DNA from: Porticoccaceae bacterium UBA1117
GTDB lineage: Bacteria > Pseudomonadota > Gammaproteobacteria > Pseudomonadales > Porticoccaceae
Direction: 5' to 3'
Length of the DNA: 6,315 nucleotides
Assembly: GCA_002313335.1 (NCBI GenBank)
Contig: DCBC01000007.1
Span: 19,914-26,228, forward strand
Part shown: piece after piece, positions 1-6,247 of the stretch
Layout of the letters: the number at the start of each line of letters is the position of its first letter
How positions within the stretch are numbered: position 1 is the stretch's first letter
Notes under the pieces: model-generated
Seen by the model: the letters and a program-made list of their open reading frames with translations, nothing else
Databases searched by the model: none
What the model was told of the DNA's origin: nothing
Made by a program: the position numbers and the translations under genes

Positions 1-612
1 GTCAACAAACCTCAGAGTCTGCGCGACTGTAATGAGAAAGTGTTCGCCACTGAGTTTCCGCAATGTACTCCACCGTTGCTTGTGAGTCGTGATGAAGATC
101 TGTTAAAGCAATTTTTAATCGAACACCAAGAAGTTGTTTATAAACCACTCGATGGTATGGGAGGTACGTCTATATTTCGTGTCAAAGAAGGTGACCAAAA
201 CCTCAATGTAATAATAGAAACACTGACCAATTATGGTCAAAACACTATTATGGCCCAAAAGTATTTACCTGAAATTCTTGCCGGGGACAAAAGGATATTA
301 GTCATAGATGGCGAGGTTGTCCCCTACTGTGTGGCGAGAATTCCTGCCGCAGGAGAATTTAGAGGTAATTTGGCGGCAGGCGGCCGTGGCGTCGTTCAGC
401 CCTTGAGCGAACAAGATCTTTGGATCGCCCAACAAGTCGCACCCTCGTTGGTAGAAAAAGGTTTGTTATTCGTTGGCTTAGATGTGATCGGCGACTATTT
501 GACAGAGATTAATGTCACGAGCCCGACGTGCGTGCGTGAAATTGACAAGGCCAAAAATACTAATATAGGCGACCAACTTATGTGCGCTATCGCAAACAGA
601 CTTAATACCTAA
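1..612 (+). CDS. gshB: Glutathione synthetase, C-terminal two-thirds (5' end outside window)
   Basis: This protein ligates glycine to gamma-glutamylcysteine with ATP, the second and last step of glutathione synthesis, in the cytosol. The reading frame is open from base 1, so the gene starts upstream. The visible 203 residues begin with VNKPQSLRDCNEK, which in E. coli GshB (about 315 aa) lies near residue 113, so roughly 110 residues are missing. Conserved ATP-grasp blocks are present: KPLDGMGGTSIFRVKEGD, the GDKRILVIDGEVVPYCVARIP core, the glycine-rich RGNLAAGGRG loop, and the metal/substrate segment FVGLDVIGDYLTEINVTSPT near the C-terminus. The ATG at 40 is not present as a start in this family: the NKPQSLRD motif lies upstream of it in frame. 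The next gene is yqgE, the usual gammaproteobacterial neighbour, although Pseudomonas has tonB between them. Family identity is certain from recalled motifs; no alignment was run. Confidence 0.97.
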   Translation, partial: VNKPQSLRDCNEKVFATEFPQCTPPLLVSRDEDLLKQFLIEHQEVVYKPLDGMGGTSIFRVKEGDQNLNVIIETLTNYGQNTIMAQKYLPEILAGDKRILVIDGEVVPYCVARIPAAGEFRGNLAAGGRGVVQPLSEQDLWIAQQVAPSLVEKGLLFVGLDVIGDYLTEINVTSPTCVREIDKAKNTNIGDQLMCAIANRLNT

Positions 613-701
613 GCTGAGATATTTAGCTAACCCGTAAACAGTCATTGGTCCGTTAAATTTGAATGTTTGAATTTAGACACATAGTGAGTCATATTAAAGT
701 A

Positions 702-1277
702 ATGAAGAATTCTAAAAAAACTGTGACTAGCCTAAAGAATCACTTTCTCCTCGCCATGCCAGGGCTGGATGACCCCAACTTTTCTCAATCAGTTGTGTAT
801 ATTTGTGAGCACAGCACTGATGGTGCAATGGGCTTAATCATTAACCAGCAATTGGACATACCAGTAAAGGCAATTTTTAAGCAACTAGAGCTAGACTATG
901 ATGATGAATACGGTAATGGGCTGATTTTTGATGGTGGCCCAGTTGCACGTGACAGAGGATTTATACTACACCGAACTTCCACTCGAAAATGGGAGTCTAC
1001 CGTATGCATCTCAGATGACATTAGCCTGACTGCTTCCAAAGACATTCTCAGTGATCTTGCGGTAGGTGTAGGCCCAGAACATGCGCTTGTTACTCTTGGC
1101 TACTCATCTTGGGAGGCAGGACAATTGGAACAAGAGTTAACCACAAACAGTTGGTTAACCATTCCCGCTAACTCAGCCATTATTTTTAATATCGATTGCC
1201 ATAAGCGTGCTGAAGCAGCTGCATCATCCATTGGTTTAGATCTTAGTATGCTATCAACGGAGATGGGGCATGCCTGA
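702..1277 (+). CDS. yqgE: YqgE/AlgH family protein (UPF0301, DUF179)
   Basis: This is a conserved cytosolic protein of unestablished biochemical function, called AlgH in pseudomonads because of an alginate-regulation phenotype. From the start at 702 it has 191 residues, against 187 in E. coli. The family blocks are all visible: LKNHFLLAMPGLDDPNF at the N-terminus, SVVYICEH (30-37), GAMGLIIN (41-48), GGPV (78-81), RGFILH (85-90), GYSSWEAGQLEQEL (133-146) and W151. The frame is also open from an ATG at 663, which would add 13 residues. I chose 702 because homologues begin only a few residues before the NHFLLAMP block; neither ATG has a convincing Shine-Dalgarno sequence. The 3' end overlaps ruvX by 8 nt, so the two are almost certainly cotranscribed, as in most gammaproteobacteria. 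Identity is firm, the exact start is not. Confidence 0.94.
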   Translation: MKNSKKTVTSLKNHFLLAMPGLDDPNFSQSVVYICEHSTDGAMGLIINQQLDIPVKAIFKQLELDYDDEYGNGLIFDGGPVARDRGFILHRTSTRKWESTVCISDDISLTASKDILSDLAVGVGPEHALVTLGYSSWEAGQLEQELTTNSWLTIPANSAIIFNIDCHKRAEAAASSIGLDLSMLSTEMGHA

Positions 1278-1725
1278 ACCGGTGACGCCAATGTCCGCAT
1301 TAGCATTTGATTTTGGACTCAAACAAATCGGCGTAGCTTATGGTCAGACATTAACTAATACGGCCAAGGGCCTTAGCATTGTCAAAGCCCAAGATGGCGT
1401 TCCTCAATGGCCATTAATTGGCGTATTACTGGATCAATGGAAGCCCAGTTTAGTACTAGTGGGTTTGCCACTAAATATGGATGGTAGTGAAAGTGAACTC
1501 AGTGGCCGTGCAAGAAAGTTTGCTCGCCGTCTAGAGGGGCGCTTTGGTATCCAAGTGAAAATGGTCGATGAACGGCTGACGAGTCAGGAAGCAAAATCTC
1601 TAGTGCGCGAAAAGGCCCACAATCATCGTGGCAGGTCCGATGATCTGACTAAAATTGACCATATTGCAGCTGCACTGATACTACAAAGTTGGCTCGACGA
1701 TCAATCTCTCGGCCGCTCTATTTAG
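1270..1725 (+). CDS. ruvX: RuvX/YqgF family Holliday junction resolvase-like nuclease
   Basis: This 151-residue protein has the RNase H-like fold of the YqgF family (E. coli 138 aa). Members are described as putative Holliday junction resolvases and as factors in pre-16S rRNA 5'-end processing. The expected acidic residues are visible: D14 in ALAFDFGLKQIGVAYG (10-25), D100/E101 in VDERLTS (99-105), and D130 in KIDHIAAALIL (128-138). The VGLPLNMDG block (64-72) and the RARKFARRL helix (80-88) are also typical. The start at 1270 is preferred over the internal ATG at 1291 because GGAG at 1259-1262 sits 7 nt before it, inside the end of yqgE. The 8-nt overlap suggests translational coupling to yqgE. 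Here the gene is followed directly by yggS, whereas Pseudomonas has pyrR-pyrB and other genes next. The family call is firm; which of the two proposed roles dominates cannot be told from sequence. Confidence 0.95.
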   Translation: MPEPVTPMSALAFDFGLKQIGVAYGQTLTNTAKGLSIVKAQDGVPQWPLIGVLLDQWKPSLVLVGLPLNMDGSESELSGRARKFARRLEGRFGIQVKMVDERLTSQEAKSLVREKAHNHRGRSDDLTKIDHIAAALILQSWLDDQSLGRSI

Positions 1726-1769
1726 CGCATAAACTAGTAGGTTTCAATAAACATATATGGCCCTTTTAA

Positions 1770-2468
1770 ATGGATGATCTAATCACAAAAATCGCTGCCA
1801 TCGAGTCTCGAATAGGCGCAGTGACAGTAACAGCCAAGCGAACTAGGAAAGATATTACGTTACTCGCTGTCAGTAAAACTCGCAGTCCACAGCGTATTCA
1901 ACAGGTTGCTGAGACTGGTATAAAGAGCTTTGGTGAAAATTATGTTCAGGAAGCATTGGAGAAAATATCTGCGCTCCAACACCTAGATATAGACTGGCAT
2001 TTCATCGGTCCCATTCAGTCAAACAAAACACGTCAAATTTCTGAAAACTTTGCGTGGGTGCATAGTGTTGATCGCGTGAAGATTGCCAAAAGGCTAAGTG
2101 AGCAGCGACCTCTAAACATGGAACCACTGAATATTTGTATGCAAATAAATATTGATAATGAACCCACTAAATCAGGTTTTAGCCCCGAGCAGGCCGCAGC
2201 GGCCGCGCTTGAAATAGTGGCGCTGCCGAATCTTAAATTACGCGGTCTAATGGCTATCCCTGCTGCGCAGGTAAGCATTGAAGCCCAGCGCATTCCTTTT
2301 GCTAAGTTGCGGTTACTACAAGACAGTATTAATCGATCGCTGGACAATTCTGAAAAACTGGATACCCTTTCCATGGGGATGTCTGCAGATCTTGAAGCGG
2401 CAATTCTTGAACAGGCAACAATTATTAGAGTGGGGACTGATATTTTTGGTCCACGAGACAACAAATAA
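1770..2468 (+). CDS. yggS: YggS family pyridoxal phosphate homeostasis protein (PLPBP)
   Basis: This cytosolic protein binds pyridoxal 5'-phosphate without known enzymatic activity and helps keep free PLP and some amino/keto-acid pools balanced. It has 232 residues, the usual family length, forming a single alanine-racemase-like N-terminal barrel. The PLP-binding lysine is K36 in LLAVSKTRS (31-39), the same number as in E. coli YggS. Other landmarks are FGENYVQEA (54-62), WHFIGPIQSNK (77-87, approximately), LRGLMAIPA (157-165), LSMGMSADLEAAI (200-212) with the phosphate-contacting SMGMS, and VGTDIFGPR (221-229). An in-frame TAA (1767-1769) abuts the ATG, so translation cannot start further upstream. 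No purine-rich Shine-Dalgarno is visible in the preceding 20 nt. proC starts 11 nt after its stop, the classic yggS-proC-yggT order. Identity is firm; translation initiation is atypical. Confidence 0.97.
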   Translation: MDDLITKIAAIESRIGAVTVTAKRTRKDITLLAVSKTRSPQRIQQVAETGIKSFGENYVQEALEKISALQHLDIDWHFIGPIQSNKTRQISENFAWVHSVDRVKIAKRLSEQRPLNMEPLNICMQINIDNEPTKSGFSPEQAAAAALEIVALPNLKLRGLMAIPAAQVSIEAQRIPFAKLRLLQDSINRSLDNSEKLDTLSMGMSADLEAAILEQATIIRVGTDIFGPRDNK

Positions 2469-2479
2469 CAGCAGGTACG

Positions 2480-3298
2480 ATGATGAGTTCAATCGTTTTT
2501 ATTGGTGGAGGAAACATGGCATCCTGCATTATTGGCGGCATGGTTGCTGAAGGATTTGAGCCCTCCGATATTACGGTTAGCGTGCCTACGCAAAGTAGTC
2601 GCGACAGATTAGCGGCTGAGTTTGGCATCCTAGTAACGGACAATAATCGCAGCGCAGTGGCAAATGCAGATGTCGTTGTACTCGCCGTAAAACCGCAGAT
2701 TTTCCAAAGCGTCGCGGAAGATCTAGCGACGGCTATACCAACCAAAGCGGTGGTTGTTTCAGTAGCTGCGGGAATTTCTATTGAGTCCATGCATACCTGG
2801 TTAGGCGATTCGATTGCTATTGTCAGAGCAATGCCCAACACTCCCGCCTTAGTAGGGACTGGGGCAACTGGACTGTATGCTAATCAAGCAACTGATGCCT
2901 CTCAACAAGAAATCGTGAGGTCAATGTTTGAGGCCGTAGGTTACTGCTGTTGGGTCGATACAGAGGCACAGATTAATGCTGTTATCGCAGTGTCCGGTAG
3001 CGGGCCCGCCTACTTCTTTCGTATTCTTGAAATTATGCAATCAGTTGGCCAAGAATTAGGGTTGTCTGAAAATGTCGCGCGACAACTAGCGTCTCAAACT
3101 GCACTAGGTGCGGCACAAATGGCCAAGAGCTCTGACCTTGGCCCAGCTCAGTTACGTAAGCAAGTGACCTCTCCAGGGGGGACCACTGAGCACGCACTAA
3201 GCTCCTTTCAACAAGATAATTTGGATGCTATTTTTCGCAAAGCAATGAAAAGCGCAGTAACTCGCGCTGAACAGATGTCCAAGGACTTTTCAGCATAA
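2480..3298 (+). CDS. proC: Pyrroline-5-carboxylate reductase
   Basis: This enzyme reduces 1-pyrroline-5-carboxylate to L-proline with NAD(P)H, the last step of proline synthesis, in the cytosol. It has 272 residues, normal for the family. The N-terminal Rossmann domain shows VFIGGGNMA (6-14) and AVKPQ (69-73), followed by RAMPNTPALVG (116-126). The C-terminal dimerisation/substrate domain shows SGSGPAYFF (172-180) and the family signature RKQVTSPGGTTEHAL (226-240), with the substrate-contacting SPGGTT. Two tandem ATG codons begin the gene; AGG at 2473-2475 lies 4 nt before the first (2480) and 7 nt before the second (2483), so the true start may be 2483, one residue shorter. It sits 11 nt after yggS and 28 nt before yggT, consistent with one operon. 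No sign of degradation or transfer. Confidence 0.98.
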   Translation: MMSSIVFIGGGNMASCIIGGMVAEGFEPSDITVSVPTQSSRDRLAAEFGILVTDNNRSAVANADVVVLAVKPQIFQSVAEDLATAIPTKAVVVSVAAGISIESMHTWLGDSIAIVRAMPNTPALVGTGATGLYANQATDASQQEIVRSMFEAVGYCCWVDTEAQINAVIAVSGSGPAYFFRILEIMQSVGQELGLSENVARQLASQTALGAAQMAKSSDLGPAQLRKQVTSPGGTTEHALSSFQQDNLDAIFRKAMKSAVTRAEQMSKDFSA

Positions 3299-3326
3299 CT
3301 AGCTTAAACATTAAAAGGGTAAAACG

Positions 3327-3875
3327 ATGAGCGTTGGTTTGATCAATATTATAGGATTATTAGTCGATATTTATGCCACTATTTTAGTAGTGAGGTTGCT
3401 ACTGCAATTAGTACAGGCTGATTTTTTCAACCCACTCTCACAAACAATCTTCAAGGTAACTGCCCCGATTGTGGAACCCCTACACAAAATATTTCCAACC
3501 ATAGGACGATTCAATACCGCAGCTCTAGTAGCAGCTATTCTAACCAAGTGGTCATTTTATCTGATGATGATGAGCTTTGGTTCAGGGTCAGTAGGTCAAA
3601 TAGCGGTGTATTTAGCCATAGCCGCCTTGTCACTATTCGAAACGCTCATTGAAATATACTTCTATGGTATTTTAATCATCGCTATTTCAAGCTGGATAGG
3701 CACCACAAGCCATCCAACCGTGCGCCTGGTCAATCAAATTATCGACCCCTATATGAAGCCTTTTAGAAAAATAATCCCGCCGTTAGGAATGATCGACTTA
3801 TCCCCGATGGTGGCTATTTTTACGCTAATCTTTATTCGGGGACAATTATTGCCCCTTTTAAATGGCCTATTCTAA
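3327..3875 (+). CDS. yggT: YggT family integral membrane protein (two YggT repeats)
   Basis: This 182-residue inner-membrane protein belongs to the YggT/YlmG/Ycf19 family, whose precise function is unsettled; members have been linked to osmotic tolerance and, in other lineages, to division or photosynthetic-complex assembly. Hydrophobic segments are seen at about residues 5-29, 62-83, 88-123 (long enough for two helices with a break) and 160-178. The protein is an internal duplication: residues 35-72 (NPLSQ, TAPIVEPLHKIFPTIG) match residues 129-167 (HPTVR, IDPYMKPFRKIIPPLG), each following a hydrophobic helix pair, as in proteobacterial YggT. AAGGG at 3315-3319 gives a good ribosome site 7 nt before the ATG. 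It is the last + strand gene of the proC cluster; the converging tas gene ends 17 nt beyond its stop. Family call is firm, function unknown. Confidence 0.94.
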   Translation: MSVGLINIIGLLVDIYATILVVRLLLQLVQADFFNPLSQTIFKVTAPIVEPLHKIFPTIGRFNTAALVAAILTKWSFYLMMMSFGSGSVGQIAVYLAIAALSLFETLIEIYFYGILIIAISSWIGTTSHPTVRLVNQIIDPYMKPFRKIIPPLGMIDLSPMVAIFTLIFIRGQLLPLLNGLF

Positions 3876-3892
3876 ATAACACCTATCTGTAA

Positions 3893-4939
3893 TCAGGGTG
3901 CAGGATCAGGATACTGGTTATGCACCTGCTCAATCTCCGCCATTAATTCGTCCGACAAAGTGACCTCTCCGGCAGCAATATTTTCAGATAGTTGTTGCAT
4001 GGTAGTGGCGCCAATTAGGCAACTGGTGACAAATGGTTGACGGCAGACAAATGCTAATGACATCTCTGCCAGACTCAAGTCATGCTTTTTTGCGATCGCA
4101 AAATAAGCCTCTGTAGCAGCTTTTGACTGGGCGCTATCGTAGCGAGAAAACCGGTTGAAGAGTTCCATTCTAGAGCCCTCTGGTTTTGCTCCGCCAATAT
4201 ATTTACCACTCAAAACGCCAAATGCCATTGGAGAATAAGCTAACAGCCCTACATCTTCACGAATCGCCATCTCAGACAAACCTACCTCGAACTGCCTACT
4301 CAGCAAACTGTAGACGTTTTGGATACTAACTACCTTCGCCCAGCCACGATCGCTAGCTAATCGAAGGTATTCCATAACACCCCAAGGTGTTTCATTGGAC
4401 AAACCAATGTGCTTTACCAATCCCTCATCGACTAATTCTGATAAAGCATCTAGCGTTTCATCAATAGCAATGCCATCGGCAGCAGGATTGTGTTGATAGC
4501 CACGCTTACCAAAAAAGTTGGTATCTCTCTCCGGCCAGTGAACCTGATAAAGGTCGACATAGTCTGTTTGCAGTCGCTCTAATGAACCTTCTATCGCACG
4601 CCGTATGTGATCGCGGTTGAGTCGTGGGCCACCTCTAATATGTGCCCAATCTGGGCGAGTATCTGCACGGCCAGACACCTTAGTGGCCAACACTACCTCC
4701 GAACGCTTTCCGGTCTGAGCAAACCAGTCTCCAATATAGCGTTCGGTATCTCCGGCTGTCTCAGCTCTTGGCGGCACTGGATACATCTCTGCTGCATCAA
4801 AAAAATTGACCCCTTTATTAAGCGCATAATCCATCTGTTCACACGCTTCTTGAGGGTTATTTTGTTGACCCCAAGTCATTGTTCCAAGTCCAATTAGCGG
4901 AATTTTTATATCGGTATTACCTAACTTTCTATACTGCAT
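3893..4939 (-). CDS. tas: Aldo/keto reductase closely resembling E. coli Tas
   Basis: This is a cytosolic NADPH-dependent aldo/keto reductase of 348 residues (E. coli Tas about 346). Tas was named for suppressing tyrosine auxotrophy in starved E. coli; its physiological substrate is not settled. The similarity to Tas runs end to end: MQYRKLG at the start, IGLGTMTWGQQN (16-27), FFDAAEMYPVPPRAET (46-61), LATKVSG (84-90), RLQTDYVDLYQVHWPER (122-138), NFFGKRGY (141-148), SIQNVYSLLSRQFEVGL (205-221), RQPFVTSCLIGATTM (300-314) and the terminal PAP. The catalytic tetrad reads D48, Y53, K87 and H134. A strong AAGGAG (complement of 4946-4951) lies about 6 nt before the ATG, the best ribosome site in the window. 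It is opposite in strand to all its neighbours: convergent with yggT, divergent from metX. Orthology to tas is inferred from recalled sequence, so a paralogous reductase is possible. Confidence 0.92.
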   Translation of the reverse strand: MQYRKLGNTDIKIPLIGLGTMTWGQQNNPQEACEQMDYALNKGVNFFDAAEMYPVPPRAETAGDTERYIGDWFAQTGKRSEVVLATKVSGRADTRPDWAHIRGGPRLNRDHIRRAIEGSLERLQTDYVDLYQVHWPERDTNFFGKRGYQHNPAADGIAIDETLDALSELVDEGLVKHIGLSNETPWGVMEYLRLASDRGWAKVVSIQNVYSLLSRQFEVGLSEMAIREDVGLLAYSPMAFGVLSGKYIGGAKPEGSRMELFNRFSRYDSAQSKAATEAYFAIAKKHDLSLAEMSLAFVCRQPFVTSCLIGATTMQQLSENIAAGEVTLSDELMAEIEQVHNQYPDPAP

Positions 4940-4944
4940 TAGAT

Positions 4945-4951
4945 GCTCCTT
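4945..4951 (-). promoter_or_regulatory. Strong Shine-Dalgarno for the tas-like reductase
   Basis: Read on the - strand the bases are AAGGAGC followed by ATCTA and an A before the ATG at 4939. This near-perfect anti-16S match fixes the start of the reductase and contrasts with the weak ribosome sites of yqgE, yggS and metX. Confidence 0.75.
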
Positions 4952-5008
4952 GATAACATTCGCATAGTCTACCTCAACAAAAGGGTATAAAAAATAATTA
5001 TGCTTGTG

Positions 5009-5037
5009 TTGCGTTAATCGCCATCGCCTCTTAGACT
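5009..5037 (+). promoter_or_regulatory. Candidate sigma-70 promoter for metX
   Basis: TTGCGT (5009-5014) and TAGACT (5032-5037) are separated by 17 nt, the ideal spacing, and lie about 50 nt before the metX start. The hexamers match the consensus at only 3 of 6 and 4 of 6 positions, so this is the best candidate in the divergent intergenic region rather than a secure call. No comparably good candidate was found for the opposing reductase, although the A/T-rich block at 4986-5000 could contribute. Confidence 0.3.
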
Positions 5038-5045
5038 TTGACTAT

Positions 5046-5060
5046 CTTGAGTTTATCAAG
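5046..5060. promoter_or_regulatory. Perfect dyad CTTGA-N5-TCAAG upstream of metX
   Basis: Five bases repeat in perfect inversion around GTTTA. The inner TTGA-N5-TCAA has the T-N11-A dyad architecture of LysR-type regulator boxes, with the same half-site length and spacing as the enteric MetR site (TGAA-N5-TTCA) but different half-site letters. It lies 26 nt before the metX ATG and about 9 nt downstream of the candidate -10, so it could be an operator or a small leader hairpin. A 5-bp arm can arise by chance. Confidence 0.3.
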
Positions 5061-5086
5061 CCCAAAGAAACGCGATAACTAAGCAT

Positions 5087-6247
5087 ATGACAATTGATCC
5101 ACACACAAATAATAACGAAACTGCTGTGAATACAAGTGCAGTATCTTTTAGCACCCCGCTGAATTTGGCCAGTGGTGTTGTTTTAGCAGACTACGAACTT
5201 GCCTTTGAAACCTATGGCACGCTAAATGATGCGAGAAGCAATAGCATACTGATCTGCCATGCATTAAGCGGAGACCATCATGCGGCAGGCCTTGACGCTG
5301 ATGGAAAGGTTGGCTGGTGGAATCATTACATTGGCCCAGGAAAAGCAATAGATACAAACGATTTTTTTGTGGTTTGTCCCAACAACATTGGTAGCTGCTT
5401 TGGGAGTACCGGGCCTAACACTATAAATACTGAGACCGGAAAACCATGGGGTGTGGATTTTCCGTCTCTGGAAGTGAGTGACTGGGTAGAGTCACAAAAG
5501 CAATTGATGGAACACCTTAAGATTGACTGCTGGGCGGCAGTTGTTGGTGGGAGCTTGGGGGGAATGCAAGCCATGCATTGGGCTATTAACCACCCTACAA
5601 AATTAAAGCATGCTGTCATTATAGCCGCAGCTCTGAAGCTGTCGGCGCAAAATATCGCTTTTAATGAGATTGCTCGTCGAGCGATACAATCTGATGTTAA
5701 CTTTAAACATGGTGACTTTTTAGACCACCAAACCAGTCCTCGGCAAGGTTTAGCATTGGCGCGGATGATTGGTCATCTGACTTATCTATCAGATGATGCT
5801 CTGGGTCAAAAATTCGGTCGCTTGGTTCGAAGTGGTGATCTTGACGGCGCTGAGAAAGAATTGGTTGAATTTGAAGTCTCCAGCTATCTCAATTACCAGG
5901 GCGATAAATTTGCCACACGCTTCGATGCTAACAGCTACATCTTGATTACTAAAATGCTCGACTACTTTGATGTTGCACAAAACTATCAAGACAATCCTGT
6001 GGCAGCATTTAAGCAATCTCAGTGTAAATTCTTAGTCATTGCATTCAGCAGTGATTGGCGTTTTTCACCACAGTGCTCCGAAGAGATTACCGATGCGATT
6101 GTTTCTGCTGACAAAGACGTTTCTTATCTAAGAATTGAATCTGATCAGGGCCATGATGCATTCCTTCTTCCTAATGAACACTATGAAAAAGGTCTTAGTC
6201 GATATTTGCAGCGTGTTGCGCAAGCGCACTTTGGAGCTCAGCTATGA
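5087..6247 (+). CDS. metX: Homoserine O-acyltransferase MetX, probably succinyl-CoA-dependent (MetXS)
   Basis: This alpha/beta-hydrolase-fold enzyme acylates the hydroxyl of L-homoserine, the committed step of methionine synthesis, in the cytosol. It has 386 residues, close to the Pseudomonas enzyme. Landmarks are ETYGTLN (41-47), LICHALSGDHHAAG (55-68), GWWNHYIGPGKAIDT (76-90), GSTGP (106-110), the nucleophile elbow VVGGSLGGMQAMHWA (152-166) with S156, KLSAQNIAFNE (184-194), ARMIGHLTYLSD (225-236), RFDANSY (278-284), D323 in SSDWRFSP and H356 in GHDAFL, completing the Ser-Asp-His triad. The DWRFSP segment resembles gammaproteobacterial MetX enzymes assigned as succinyltransferases, whereas acetyltransferases such as the Haemophilus one read DQLF there; this specificity is inferred. 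The ATG at 5087 has only a weak upstream ribosome site, and the first 18 or so residues are not conserved. metW overlaps by ATGA, so metXW is one operon. Confidence 0.96.
   Translation: MTIDPHTNNNETAVNTSAVSFSTPLNLASGVVLADYELAFETYGTLNDARSNSILICHALSGDHHAAGLDADGKVGWWNHYIGPGKAIDTNDFFVVCPNNIGSCFGSTGPNTINTETGKPWGVDFPSLEVSDWVESQKQLMEHLKIDCWAAVVGGSLGGMQAMHWAINHPTKLKHAVIIAAALKLSAQNIAFNEIARRAIQSDVNFKHGDFLDHQTSPRQGLALARMIGHLTYLSDDALGQKFGRLVRSGDLDGAEKELVEFEVSSYLNYQGDKFATRFDANSYILITKMLDYFDVAQNYQDNPVAAFKQSQCKFLVIAFSSDWRFSPQCSEEITDAIVSADKDVSYLRIESDQGHDAFLLPNEHYEKGLSRYLQRVAQAHFGAQL

Noticed and set aside
613..662. Hairpin or terminator after gshB around AGCT-N-AGCT
   Set aside because: The arms pair over only four bases, with no G+C-rich stem and no T-run.
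2033..2464. Long antisense open frame (143 codons) opposite yggS
   Set aside because: It lies wholly within a gene whose + strand frame is conserved end to end; its translation is serine- and cysteine-rich without family motifs, as expected of a shadow frame.
2425..2841. Antisense open frame (138 codons) opposite the yggS-proC junction
   Set aside because: It is antisense to two firmly identified genes, has no ribosome site I could recognise and no recognisable domain.
1761..3865. The 13-mer CCCTTTTAAATGG occurs at 1761-1773 and again at 3853-3865
   Set aside because: One copy spans the yggS start and the other is coding sequence at the end of yggT; there is no further similarity around them, so chance is the simplest explanation.
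4966..5037. AGTCTA (4966-4971) and TAGACT (5032-5037) as an inverted pair or MetJ-like boxes
   Set aside because: The copies are 60 nt apart and only 6 nt long, and they do not form the adjacent 8-nt AGACGTCT-like repeats that MetJ needs.
4940..5086. SAM riboswitch in the metX leader
   Set aside because: The leader downstream of any plausible promoter is only about 45 nt, too short and lacking the conserved pairing or a terminator hairpin with a T-run.
5326..5619. Antisense open frames opposite metX (also 5148-5357 and 5789-6016)
   Set aside because: These overlap the conserved catalytic core of metX and show no protein family character.
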